From the NCBI GenBank assembly GCA_910579285.1, contig CAJTTT010000031.1, forward strand, positions 1 through 35,766: 35,766 nt of DNA, written 5' to 3'. Below, in pieces: positions 17,778 through 24,433 of this stretch. The notes beneath the pieces were generated by a model. It searched no databases and was not told the DNA's origin. It worked only from the letters and a program-made list of their open reading frames with translations. Numbering within the stretch: the first letter of the stretch is position 1; each line of letters begins with the position of its first letter. This DNA is from an uncultured Lachnospiraceae bacterium (GTDB lineage Bacteria; Bacillota; Clostridia; Lachnospirales; Lachnospiraceae). A program made the translations under genes and the position numbers.

Positions 17778-17851
17778 GTGCGCTTAGCTCAGCTGGATAG
17801 AGCGTCTGGCTACGGACCAAAAGGTCGGGGGTTCGAATCCTCTAGCGCACG
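17778..17851 (+). tRNA. tRNA-Arg (anticodon ACG)
   Basis: The cloverleaf is complete: acceptor GTGCGCT/AGCGCAC, D-stem GCTC/GAGC, anticodon loop CTACGGA, variable loop AGGTC and T-loop TTCGAAT, with discriminator G at 17851. Anticodon ACG (17812-17814) would be edited to ICG and read CGU, CGC and CGA. The anticodon stem TCTGG/CCAAA has one C-A mismatch at its second pair. CCA is not encoded. Confidence 0.93.
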
Positions 17852-17868
17852 TTGGTTTTTTGGGAGGC

Positions 17869-17908
17869 GGAAATGCTTGCGAAAGGGCATTTTCGTCTTT
17901 TCCTTTTT
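17869..17908 (+). terminator. Terminator after tRNA-Arg
   Basis: GGAAATGC at 17869-17876 pairs with GCATTTTC at 17887-17894 (8 bp, one G-U), followed by a T-rich tail. Confidence 0.6.
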
Positions 17909-17935
17909 CATGCTATCATAAATCTGTCTGGCAGC

Positions 17936-17966
17936 ACTTGAGTTTCTGCCATAAATCAAGTATAAT
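17936..17966 (+). promoter_or_regulatory. Promoter with inverted repeat for the small membrane protein gene
   Basis: TTGAGT at 17938-17943, a 17-nt spacer and TATAAT at 17961-17966. ACTTGA (17936-17941) and TCAAGT form a 6-bp inverted repeat that overlaps the -35 box and abuts the -10 box, a possible operator. Confidence 0.55.
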
Positions 17967-18015
17967 GAACATGTTGTTGTTAACAGAAAGATAAAAAGTG
18001 TAAGGGAGAGAAAAA

Positions 18016-18330
18016 ATGGCTGATAACAATTATGTAAGCAATGGTTCTGTAAATGGAAATGAGCCCGGTAAAGGCGCTGCGATTGCAGGTCTGGTGCTGG
18101 GTATTGTATCTATCGTTACATGGTTCTTTGGAATGGGCGCTTTGATCGGTCTTATCACTGGCGTGATCGGTCTGATCTGTGCATCCAATGCGAAAAAGGC
18201 AGGTTTTGAGGGCGGCATGCGGACAGCAGGTTTTGTGTGCTCTCTGATCGGTGTGATTGGCAGCGCGCTTGTTTTTGTGGCATGTGTGGCCTGCGTGGGT
18301 GTTTTAGGAACCGCGGCAGCGTTAGGCTAA
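18016..18330 (+). CDS. Small DUF4190-like membrane protein
   Basis: A 104-residue protein with a hydrophilic N-terminus (residues 1-20, NNYVSNGSVNGNEPGKG) and two hydrophobic hairpins (about 21-57 and 71-102) rich in Gly, Ala and Ile. The pattern, with GKGAAIAGLVLGIVS and a second AGFVCSLIGVIGSAL, matches the DUF4190 kind of small membrane proteins common in Clostridia; no function is established. GGGAG lies upstream of the ATG. The next gene, an Lgt-like enzyme, starts 26 nt after its stop. It resembles the C-terminal part of the protein at 21883-22446. Confidence 0.75.
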   Translation: MADNNYVSNGSVNGNEPGKGAAIAGLVLGIVSIVTWFFGMGALIGLITGVIGLICASNAKKAGFEGGMRTAGFVCSLIGVIGSALVFVACVACVGVLGTAAALG

Positions 18331-18356
18331 GGCTGTGTTGACAAAGGTCGTCTGAG

Positions 18357-19145
18357 TTGAAAGAAATACTTATCGGATTAAACGCGATAAGCGCCTACGG
18401 TCTGTACGGGGCGGCAGGTTTTCTGCTGGGAATCGGATATCTGTTCTTTATTACAAGAGTGAAATCCAGAGATTTTGATGATTTGGTCTACATCTATGTC
18501 TGGGCGGCGCTGGGAGCAATTGTGGGAGCAAAGGTTCTCTACATTCTGCTTGAGATTCCGAATATCGCGCGGACTGTTGGAAGCGGAGAAGCGGATCTTT
18601 GGCCGTATCTCGGAAGCATGGTAAGCGGCGGATTTGTTTTTTACGGCGGACTGCTCGGCGCAGTGCTTGCCGTAAAAACGGCATCCCGGTACTTTTCACT
18701 TGATTATGTCGAAACGTTGTCCCTGATGACTCCGGCCATGCCGCTGGCACATGCGTTTGGAAGGGTCGGATGTGCGGTTGTGGGATGCTGTTATGGCAGG
18801 GAAAGCCGTGTGGGCATTGGGATAAGGTATGTGGATTCCATGTATGCGCCAAACGGTGTCTGTCTCTATCCTGTACAGGCGATCGAGGCTGCTGCTGATC
18901 TGGTGATTTTTGGGGCGCTCGTTTTTACCCTGTTGAAAAGGGCGGATGCGTGTGAGAAGCCTGGGATCTTTGAGAAGTATCTGGTGATGTATGCCTGTAC
19001 CAGATTTCTGTTGGAATTTCTGAGAGGCGATTCTGTCAGAGGGCATCTTGGGTGGCTCTCCACATCACAGTGGATCAGCATTATTATCCTGTTATGGATA
19101 GGGATGCAAAGAATGTTAATAAAGAAAAAGCAGGGGCGGGAATAA
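18357..19145 (+). CDS. lgt: Prolipoprotein diacylglyceryl transferase, Lgt-like
   Basis: A 262-residue polytopic membrane enzyme expected to transfer a diacylglyceryl group from phosphatidylglycerol to the lipobox cysteine of prolipoproteins. The signature region is HAFGRVGCAVVGCCYGRES (R136 in the conserved G-R), preceded by FVFYGGLLG and followed by YPVQ. The double-Cys version of the signature replaces the more usual GRIGNFINGE and is typical of a clostridial branch of the family. The start is a TTG at 18357 with AAAGGT 8 nt upstream; no ATG fits. Whether it is the housekeeping Lgt or a paralogue cannot be told here. Its stop codon lies in a terminator loop. Confidence 0.78.
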   Translation: MKEILIGLNAISAYGLYGAAGFLLGIGYLFFITRVKSRDFDDLVYIYVWAALGAIVGAKVLYILLEIPNIARTVGSGEADLWPYLGSMVSGGFVFYGGLLGAVLAVKTASRYFSLDYVETLSLMTPAMPLAHAFGRVGCAVVGCCYGRESRVGIGIRYVDSMYAPNGVCLYPVQAIEAAADLVIFGALVFTLLKRADACEKPGIFEKYLVMYACTRFLLEFLRGDSVRGHLGWLSTSQWISIIILLWIGMQRMLIKKKQGRE

Positions 19146-19162
19146 AATTCCCGCTCTTTTTT
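19136..19162 (+). terminator. Rho-independent terminator overlapping the end of lgt
   Basis: GCGGGAAT (19136-19143) pairs with ATTCCCGC (19147-19154), loop AAA, followed by TCTTTTTTT. The stop codon TAA spans the stem-loop junction. Confidence 0.9.
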
Positions 19163-19173
19163 TGATATAGTGA

Positions 19174-19223
19174 TTGACAAACTGTTCATACTGTATATAA
19201 TGATATATATACAGTATATACTG
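19174..19223 (+). promoter_or_regulatory. Promoter and palindromic operator of the GntR-ABC operon
   Basis: TTGACA (19174-19179), a 16-nt spacer and TATAAT (19196-19201). A perfect 12-bp inverted repeat, ATACTGTATATA (19188-19199) and TATATACAGTAT (19206-19217), covers the -10 box and the start site. A second palindrome, CAGTATATACTG (19212-19223), overlaps its right arm. This is the expected layout for autoregulation by the GntR/YtrA-type repressor encoded just downstream. Confidence 0.8.
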
Positions 19224-19275
19224 ATAGCGCAAACTGTGACGACAGGGAGCGCGAAAAGGATGAGGGAGGCATGCA

Positions 19276-19647
19276 TTGAAAATTATCATATCGAATCAAT
19301 CCGAGCTGCCGATCTACGCACAGATCAGGGAACAGCTCAAGGAACAGATCTTAAACGGACAGATCCCGGAGGGAGAGACACTTCCCTCCATCAGACAGCT
19401 TGCGAAGGAGCTGGGTGTCAGTGTGATTACCACCACCCGTGCGTACAGCGAGCTGGAGGCGGAAGGCTTTATCGCTACCATGCAGGGCAAGGGAAGTGTG
19501 GTACTTTCCAGAGATAATAATCTTCTGCGGGAGCAGTACCTTCTGCGCATTGAGGAGGGGCTGTCCACGGCCATAGAGACAGCCAAAACAATTGGAATGT
19601 CCAAAGGCGAACTGACGGATATTTTTCATAACTTATTGGAAACATAA
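19276..19647 (+). CDS. GntR-family (YtrA subfamily) transcriptional regulator
   Basis: A 123-residue DNA-binding protein. Residues 1-70 form the GntR winged helix (PIYAQIREQLKEQI, LPSIRQLAKELGVSVITTTR, YSELEAEGFI). The short C-terminal helical part, with no large ligand-binding domain, marks the YtrA type, whose members usually repress an ABC transporter operon beside them. The start is TTG 19276 with GAGGGAGG 6 nt upstream; the nearby ATG at 19271 is out of frame. The operator-like palindromes upstream support autoregulation, and the ABC transporter genes follow directly. The inducer is unknown; several relatives respond to cell-envelope stress. Confidence 0.88.
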   Translation: MKIIISNQSELPIYAQIREQLKEQILNGQIPEGETLPSIRQLAKELGVSVITTTRAYSELEAEGFIATMQGKGSVVLSRDNNLLREQYLLRIEEGLSTAIETAKTIGMSKGELTDIFHNLLET

Positions 19648-19661
19648 AGTTTCGGAAAGGA

Positions 19662-20528
19662 ATGGGAAAGATGGAATTGCTGGAAGTAAAAAATCTGTCA
19701 AAGCATTACAAGAGCTTTGATTTAAAGAATATCAGCTTTGCACTGCCGAAGGGTTATATCATGGGGTATGTGGGGGCGAACGGCTCCGGGAAGACGACGA
19801 CCTTAAATCTGATTACGGGTATGCTAAAGTGTACGGAGGGAGAGGTGTATATTGACGGTTTGTCCTGCGGAGAGGACATGAGGGCCTACAAGGAGAAGAT
19901 CGGCTATGTGGGGGATGAATCCTATTTTCCCGAGCACTATAAAATCAGACATATACGCAGCGTGCTCAAAGACTTTTATCCGACCTTTTCCACGGATCGA
20001 TTCAACGGCTTTATCCGGAAATGGAAACTGCCGGAGAAAAAGCCGGTCAAAGATTTTTCCAGAGGCATGAAGGTGATGCTGATGTTTGCCTCGGTGCTCG
20101 CGAGAGATACGAAGCTGCTCGTGCTGGATGAGGCCACCAACGGGCTTGATCCGGTGATGCGGACGGAGGTGCTGAAGCTTTTGCAGGAGTATGTGATGGA
20201 CGGCGAGAAGAGTGTAATCTTCTCCACGCACATATTGAGCGATCTGGAGAACATTGCGGATTACATTTATTTTATTCACGGCGGCAGAACCGTTCTCTAC
20301 GACGCGAAGGATGAGCTGATTGAAAATTTCCTTCTGGTAAAAGGAGAGAGCGCAAAGATTCCGCCTGCACTGAAAAGAGAGCTGATCGGGGTGGAGGAGA
20401 ATGCCTACGGATTTGAGGCGGTGCTGCCAAGCGATAAGGCGGAGCTTCTGGGGAATGCCTTTCTCTTTGAGAAGCCGACGATTGACCAGATCGTCATTCA
20501 CTACATTAAAAGCAGGGAGGAGCAGTAA
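19662..20528 (+). CDS. ABC transporter ATP-binding protein
   Basis: A 288-residue ATPase: Walker A GANGSGKT (residues 38-45), a divergent signature FSRGMK (132-137) in place of LSGGQ, Walker B LLVLDEATNGLDP (152-164) and switch His in STHILSDLE. The C-terminal 80 residues match those of drug or antibiotic-type ABC-2 exporters (YtrB-like). It would energise the permease encoded next. An in-frame ATG at 19671 is an alternative start. It sits 14 nt downstream of the GntR gene in the same operon. Confidence 0.9.
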   Translation: MGKMELLEVKNLSKHYKSFDLKNISFALPKGYIMGYVGANGSGKTTTLNLITGMLKCTEGEVYIDGLSCGEDMRAYKEKIGYVGDESYFPEHYKIRHIRSVLKDFYPTFSTDRFNGFIRKWKLPEKKPVKDFSRGMKVMLMFASVLARDTKLLVLDEATNGLDPVMRTEVLKLLQEYVMDGEKSVIFSTHILSDLENIADYIYFIHGGRTVLYDAKDELIENFLLVKGESAKIPPALKRELIGVEENAYGFEAVLPSDKAELLGNAFLFEKPTIDQIVIHYIKSREEQ

Positions 20529-20529
20529 A

Positions 20530-21225
20530 ATGAGAGCATTGCACTTTATGAAAATAGATTATATGTTGACAAGGAAACAGATGTATTTTATGCCGGTCTT
20601 TTTTGTTCTGGCATGGGTTATGGGTACGGGCGTAAGCGAAGGCGCAATGTCTTTGCTGGTGGTATGTTCCTATACGCTTTTTGTGGCTTCCATATTTTCG
20701 ACGGCGCCTTTTGGCTATTGTGTCGGGAAGAACAGAGGATTTCTGCTGCTGCTTCCCGCGACGGTGAAAGAGAGGGTGGCAGGGCGTTTCCTGTATGGAC
20801 TGTCCTTCGTAGGTTTGCTGGGTGTTCTCTGCGGTATTCTGTGGGGTGTGTATGCGATGCTGGGATATGAGCTGCCGCTCTGGACAGTGGCGCTTGGTTT
20901 GTGTGAGCTGGCAGTCGGGATTCTGCTTATGGCGTTAGAGTTTCTTTTTTTCTATCTGTTTGGAGAGGGAAAGGAAAACTGGCAGCACTTGAGTAATATT
21001 GTCCGGATTGCGCCGGGTATGGCTATGTTTTTCAGCATGTGCTATTTTGTGGAAGAAATTGATGGAATACAAGGCACGATGGCCGTTAGCATGGGGATTG
21101 ATCCGAAGGTGTTTGCCGGAAAGTTTATGCAGGTGGGTGTGACTGCCATAGTGGCGGCGCTTCTTCTGACAGCGGTGGCAGCGGCAGTCTGCGCCAGAGT
21201 CATTGAGAAGCGGGACTATGCATAG
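20530..21225 (+). CDS. ABC-2-type membrane permease
   Basis: A 231-residue hydrophobic protein with about six transmembrane segments, with a short charged N-terminus (MRALHFMKIDYMLTRKQ). It begins at ATG 20530, immediately after the ATPase stop, with GGGAGGAG upstream; an in-frame start at 20401 would overlap the ATPase gene by 128 bases. It is the membrane partner of the preceding ATPase. Substrate unknown; export or a sensory role under control of the GntR-type repressor is the likeliest reading. Confidence 0.8.
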   Translation: MRALHFMKIDYMLTRKQMYFMPVFFVLAWVMGTGVSEGAMSLLVVCSYTLFVASIFSTAPFGYCVGKNRGFLLLLPATVKERVAGRFLYGLSFVGLLGVLCGILWGVYAMLGYELPLWTVALGLCELAVGILLMALEFLFFYLFGEGKENWQHLSNIVRIAPGMAMFFSMCYFVEEIDGIQGTMAVSMGIDPKVFAGKFMQVGVTAIVAALLLTAVAAAVCARVIEKRDYA

Positions 21226-21292
21226 AGAATGAAAATAAAAACAGGTAAAATGTGGAAAATAGTGGAAACAGAGGAAATCTTTCTCCGTGCAC

Positions 21293-21321
21293 TTGAAAAA
21301 GATGGCAGAATACAGTAAGAT
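21293..21321 (+). promoter_or_regulatory. Candidate promoter for the membrane-protein pair
   Basis: TTGAAA at 21293-21298, a 17-nt spacer and TAAGAT at 21316-21321, about 65 nt before the ATG at 21387. A moderate match; the A-rich bases before it include two near-identical GTGGAAA stretches. Confidence 0.4.
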
Positions 21322-21386
21322 AGTAATGTTATAGACTGACAGCTATCTGGTCAGAGTCAAAGTTTTAAGTGTGAAGGAGAGAGAGC

Positions 21387-21857
21387 ATGGAAAGAATTTG
21401 GACTGTTACAGACAGTATGGGTAATCCCCATCAGATTACTTTTAAGAGAGGGTTTGGCGGCGCGAAGTGTATCGTGGACGGAGATACATATAAGATGAAA
21501 TCAAAAAACTGGGTGATCTGGATGGCGGATCATCAGATCAGCATTCCCGGTGCAGAGTGTAATCTGGTCGTGATCGGTAACAAGACCAGGCTTGCGGTGA
21601 ACGGCACCTATCTGGAGGACGGCACACCTTATGAGCCGATCAGAAACATTCCTGTGTGGCTCAATGTGCTGGTAGGTATCAATGCAATTTTCGGCACTTT
21701 TATGTACGACATGATCGGTCTTGCCATCACGGTGCTTCTGGCGCTTCTGACTTATAAACTGACCTTGAGCAAGAAAACCACGCCGGCGATGATCATTCAG
21801 ATTGTACTACTGGTAGTGCTTATGGCGCTTACGGCGTTTATCTTTGCGATAGCATAG
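21387..21857 (+). CDS. Membrane protein with a possible FAIM-like N-terminal domain
   Basis: A 156-residue protein. Residues 1-75 are beta-rich and hydrophilic: WTVTDSMGNPHQITFKRG, a VDG turn, NWVIWMADHQISIPGAE and LAVNGTYLEDG. The order W-x-V, G-x-x-H-x-I-x-F, VDG, K-x-W, GA and VNG is reminiscent of half of the Fas apoptotic inhibitory molecule (FAIM) fold. This is a resemblance by eye, not a confirmed match. Two transmembrane segments follow (about 90-118 and 132-154). GGAGAGAG lies upstream of the ATG. The next gene begins 25 nt later. Confidence 0.6.
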   Translation: MERIWTVTDSMGNPHQITFKRGFGGAKCIVDGDTYKMKSKNWVIWMADHQISIPGAECNLVVIGNKTRLAVNGTYLEDGTPYEPIRNIPVWLNVLVGINAIFGTFMYDMIGLAITVLLALLTYKLTLSKKTTPAMIIQIVLLVVLMALTAFIFAIA

Positions 21858-21882
21858 GGATAGAAAGGGGTAGAGGAACGCG

Positions 21883-22446
21883 ATGGACGAGAATCAGAAT
21901 TTCGGGTATAACGATGGAAGTTACAATAACCAGGGGGCGGACGGCGGACAGCAGTACGGCCAGAACGAGCAGCCTTTCGTGAGTGCACCGCAGTATGGAC
22001 AGAACGAGCAGCCTTTCGTGAGTGCACCGCAGTATGGACAGAATGAGCAGCCGTACGCAAACGGACAGCAGTACGCGCAGAATGGTCAGGGGGCTTTCGG
22101 CCAGGCGCCGCAGTATAACCAGGTGCCCTACGGAGCGCAGCAGCAGTATAATCAGCAGAACTTTGGACAGCCAGTGAAAGCGGTCGTGTATGATGCCGTG
22201 CCGGATAAATTCCACGGGACGTCGGTGGCGGCGCTTGTGTGCGGTATTCTCGGCCTGATCCTTTTCTGGTTTCCCGTTGTGGACATTTGTTTATGTCTGG
22301 CAGGTCTGATCTGTGGTATCGTTTCCCTGGTCAAGGGATTCGGCGGTAAAGGGCTTGCGATTGCGGGACTGATTCTTTCTGTTCTGGCATGTATCCTGAC
22401 CCTGATCTTTTTATACTTCTTTGCGCTGGGAGTGATGCTTTTGTAA
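21883..22446 (+). CDS. Gln-rich repeat membrane protein with DUF4190-like C-terminus
   Basis: A 187-residue protein in two parts. Residues 1-100 are low-complexity and rich in Gln, Asn, Tyr and Gly, including tandem 13-residue units of the form QYGQNEQPFVSAP. Residues 112-187 hold two hydrophobic hairpins (about 112-150 and 156-187) resembling the small membrane protein at 18016-18330. The first half is probably a disordered cytoplasmic or surface tail. It shares an operon with the preceding gene and ends in a strong terminator. Function unknown. Confidence 0.72.
   Translation: MDENQNFGYNDGSYNNQGADGGQQYGQNEQPFVSAPQYGQNEQPFVSAPQYGQNEQPYANGQQYAQNGQGAFGQAPQYNQVPYGAQQQYNQQNFGQPVKAVVYDAVPDKFHGTSVAALVCGILGLILFWFPVVDICLCLAGLICGIVSLVKGFGGKGLAIAGLILSVLACILTLIFLYFFALGVMLL
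21952..22065 (+). repeat. 39-bp in-frame tandem repeat
   Basis: Two nearly identical 39-bp units (21952-21990 and 21991-22029) and a diverged 36-bp third (22030-22065) encode QYGQNEQPFVSAP-type 13-residue repeats. The first two differ at only two bases, so they are recent or under homogenisation, and copy number may vary between strains. Confidence 0.85.
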
Positions 22447-22504
22447 GACAGCGGACGCAGGGAGAAACGAAAAAGGAAGTTTTTAGTGATAACGGACAAT
22501 ATGT

Positions 22505-22537
22505 AAGGAACCCTGTTTTATGGGTTCCTTTTTTTGC
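22505..22537 (+). terminator. Rho-independent terminator
   Basis: AAGGAACCC (22505-22513) pairs perfectly with GGGTTCCTT (22522-22530), followed by a run of T. It separates the membrane-protein pair from the sigma factor operon. Confidence 0.92.
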
Positions 22538-22542
22538 CCCTT

Positions 22543-22571
22543 TGAAACTTTTTTCCCTCTTCAATCGTATT
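22543..22571 (+). promoter_or_regulatory. ECF-type promoter upstream of the sigma factor gene
   Basis: TGAAAC at 22543-22548, followed by T-rich bases, a 17-nt spacer and CGTATT at 22566-22571. This resembles the TGAAAC/CGTA pattern of Bacillus SigW-type ECF promoters (known spacer 16-17). A position directly upstream of an ECF-like sigma gene suggests autoregulation. Confidence 0.5.
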
Positions 22572-22587
22572 GTATGTAGGAGGGAAA

Positions 22588-22743
22588 ATGAAGTATCATG
22601 GAGGTGACACAGCTAAGCAGGAACGGCTGTGGCTGGATATCTATAGACTGACAAGAGGACGCATGAGGGGATGGAGCAGAAGTGGAGCTATCTGGTGGAG
22701 GAGTATCGGACCATGCTGTATCGAATCGCCTTCTCGAACATGA
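22588..22743 (+). CDS. Possible 51-codon leader ORF overlapping the sigma factor gene
   Basis: An ATG at 22588 with AGGAGGG at ideal spacing opens a 51-codon frame (begins MKYHGGDTAKQERLWL) ending at TGA 22741-22743, inside the sigma factor gene in another frame. The sigma factor start at 22671 has only GAGGGG touching its ATG, so this upstream frame may supply ribosomes by coupling. There is no recognised domain. It may be only a leader, or a chance frame. Confidence 0.35.
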   Translation: MKYHGGDTAKQERLWLDIYRLTRGRMRGWSRSGAIWWRSIGPCCIESPSRT

Positions 22744-23159
22744 AGAACCCGGCAGACGCCGAGGACGCGGTGCAGGAGGCGTTTCTGCGCTACATGAAAG
22801 AGGAGAAACCGATTCAGAATAAGGAGCATGAGAAGGCGTGGCTGATACGGACCACCATTCATATTTGTCTGGATATATTGAAGAGCGGCTGGTACCAGAG
22901 GACGGTTCCCTGGAACGAGTCCTTTGAAAATGCGGCAAAAAATATTTATCTGCCTTATCAGGTCAGGGACGACGAAACGCTTGAGGCGGTGCTGCGGCTG
23001 CCTGTACATTACAGGAATGCGATCTACCTTTTCTATTATGAAGATTACTCGATCCATGAGATCGCCGGAATCCTCAATGAAAAGGAAGGGACGATCAAGA
23101 CAAGGCTGCGCAGGGGCAGGGAGGAAGTAAAGAAAATTCTGACGGAAGGGAGGCCGTAG
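22671..23159 (+). CDS. Sigma-70 family (ECF-type) RNA polymerase sigma factor
   Basis: A 162-residue two-domain sigma factor. Region 2 (residues 5-70) has RIAFSNMKNPADAEDAVQEAFLRY, and region 4 (about 105-155) has LPVHYRNAIYLFYYEDYSIHEIAGIL, the helix-turn-helix and RLRRGREEVKK. Length is normal for ECF sigma factors. An in-frame stop (22644-22646) nine codons upstream rules out an earlier start. No classical anti-sigma factor with a membrane segment follows; instead two unrecognised soluble genes do. It may recognise its own ECF-like promoter. Confidence 0.88.
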   Translation: MEQKWSYLVEEYRTMLYRIAFSNMKNPADAEDAVQEAFLRYMKEEKPIQNKEHEKAWLIRTTIHICLDILKSGWYQRTVPWNESFENAAKNIYLPYQVRDDETLEAVLRLPVHYRNAIYLFYYEDYSIHEIAGILNEKEGTIKTRLRRGREEVKKILTEGRP

Positions 23160-23162
23160 AAC

Positions 23163-23696
23163 ATGGGGATACAGGAGGTACAGAACCAGAGCGGAAGGCA
23201 GACATACCAGAAAAAGAAGAAAACCGGGAGCGCGGAAGGATTTCAGGAGAGCCTTCTGCAGAATCTGAAATACCGGGATCAGGAAAAGCAGGCCGTCACA
23301 GCAGCGGAGGCAGAGGCAAAACAGGGCGTTACAGACTCGCAGATCGGTGTGAAAGCAAAGGCGGAAAAGGTGGGCATAGGACGAATCGGCGCGGTGCCGG
23401 GCATCCGCATGAACGCGGCAGCAGCGCAGGAAACCCTGCAGGCTGTGGAGGTGAGACATATGAGTTATGAGGACAGCGATCATGTGAGGATCGCGGTGAC
23501 AGAAGGGTATACGCTGAAAGGCAAGAGAGAAGGAGGCGCCGAAGCCCGGGTTTATGTGGAGGCAAAGTATGAGGACGGCAGGCAGGAAGCCTATCAGGTA
23601 GAGATGGCGAAAGTGTCGGGACAGACAGAGCATGTGATTGAACGGTTTGCCCTGGAGACGATGCAGGAAGGAGAAGAGACATATGATTTTAGGTAA
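23163..23696 (+). CDS. Unrecognised soluble protein following the sigma factor
   Basis: A 177-residue hydrophilic protein that I do not recognise. The N-terminal 70 residues are Lys/Gln/Ala-rich and probably helical or disordered (KKKKTGSAEGFQESLLQNL). The remainder, from about residue 95, is predicted beta-rich (VRHMSYEDSDHVRIAVTEGY, AEARVYVEAKYEDGRQEAYQ). No signal peptide or transmembrane segment is seen. It starts 3 nt after the sigma factor stop and overlaps the next gene by 14 bases, so all three are probably one operon. It could regulate the sigma factor or be a target, but nothing in the sequence shows which. Confidence 0.7.
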   Translation: MGIQEVQNQSGRQTYQKKKKTGSAEGFQESLLQNLKYRDQEKQAVTAAEAEAKQGVTDSQIGVKAKAEKVGIGRIGAVPGIRMNAAAAQETLQAVEVRHMSYEDSDHVRIAVTEGYTLKGKREGGAEARVYVEAKYEDGRQEAYQVEMAKVSGQTEHVIERFALETMQEGEETYDFR

Positions 23697-24354
23697 TCCC
23701 TATGGAGGGTACGGCAGTATTGACACCACAGACCACACCGCAAAGCAGCTTTCCAAATATTCGCGTACGGTGGCGCTCAGGGAAAGGATGGGGCTGGAAG
23801 GGGATCCCAATGACGGAAGCTTTGCATCCAAGCTCAGAAAAGCGGATGAATTTATGGCGTCTGGAGAGTATCAGGGGCCCACAGATTCTATCGGCATTAT
23901 GCTGCGGCAGATGGATGAGCCTACGCCGAACAACCCGGTGACCGGGGATTTCTGGCACAATGGCGCGCATATTTCCATCTGTAAAGATTCTTTATACGGG
24001 AATACTATCACCATTGGCGGCAGTTCCAATCCCGATTGGATCAGTGTCAACACTTCGGTTGGAACCGTGAAGGTTGATCTCAATGATATGACAAGCCTGA
24101 TGAAATGTCTCGACCTGTTTTCCCCGGAAGATTTAAATGCCATACTTGCGAAGATCCAGGAGGTAAAACAGAGAAGGGAAGCTTTGAGCCAGATTGAACG
24201 CATGCAGGATGAGCTGGTGAAAAACGGCCGGGAACAGAAGAAAGAAGGCGGCAGTGATGACGCGCAGCAGTCGGTGGGTGAGGCAGTCGGCGTGGTCAGC
24301 GCGGAGGAAATGCACGGGATCGAGGAAAAGCGGGAGAAGAAATTTATTGGGTAA
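23683..24354 (+). CDS. Unrecognised soluble protein, last gene of the sigma operon
   Basis: A 223-residue protein without a recognised family. The N-terminus (MILGNPYGGYGSIDTTDHTA) is Gly-rich; residues 80-150 contain FWHNGAHISICKDS and a beta-rich stretch with TITIGGSSNPDWISV; the last 60 residues form a charged helix. There are no signal peptide or membrane segments. The start at ATG 23683 follows GAAGGAGAAG; an in-frame ATG at 23638 would increase the overlap with the previous gene to 59 bases. The pairing with the preceding gene suggests a joint function. Confidence 0.68.
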   Translation: MILGNPYGGYGSIDTTDHTAKQLSKYSRTVALRERMGLEGDPNDGSFASKLRKADEFMASGEYQGPTDSIGIMLRQMDEPTPNNPVTGDFWHNGAHISICKDSLYGNTITIGGSSNPDWISVNTSVGTVKVDLNDMTSLMKCLDLFSPEDLNAILAKIQEVKQRREALSQIERMQDELVKNGREQKKEGGSDDAQQSVGEAVGVVSAEEMHGIEEKREKKFIG

Positions 24355-24359
24355 TCTGC

Positions 24360-24412
24360 TTGCCTCCGTAAGAGGAACGGTGATACAATAGGTAGAACAC
24401 ATATCTTACGGA
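24360..24412 (+). promoter_or_regulatory. Promoter with flanking inverted repeat, pyridoxal kinase gene
   Basis: TTGCCT (24360-24365), an 18-nt spacer and TACAAT (24384-24389). TCCGTAAGA (24365-24373) and TCTTACGGA (24404-24412) form a perfect 9-bp inverted repeat on both sides of the -10 box, which could bind a regulator as a loop or fold in DNA. Confidence 0.4.
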
Positions 24413-24433
24413 TAAGGAGCGGCAGACAGACCG

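Noticed and set aside
17697..17921. 74-codon frame across the tRNA-Arg gene
   Set aside because: It is the conceptual translation of the tRNA and its promoter; the tRNA explains the sequence.
21952..22065. CRISPR-like direct repeats
   Set aside because: The 39-bp units are contiguous, in frame and within a protein-coding gene.
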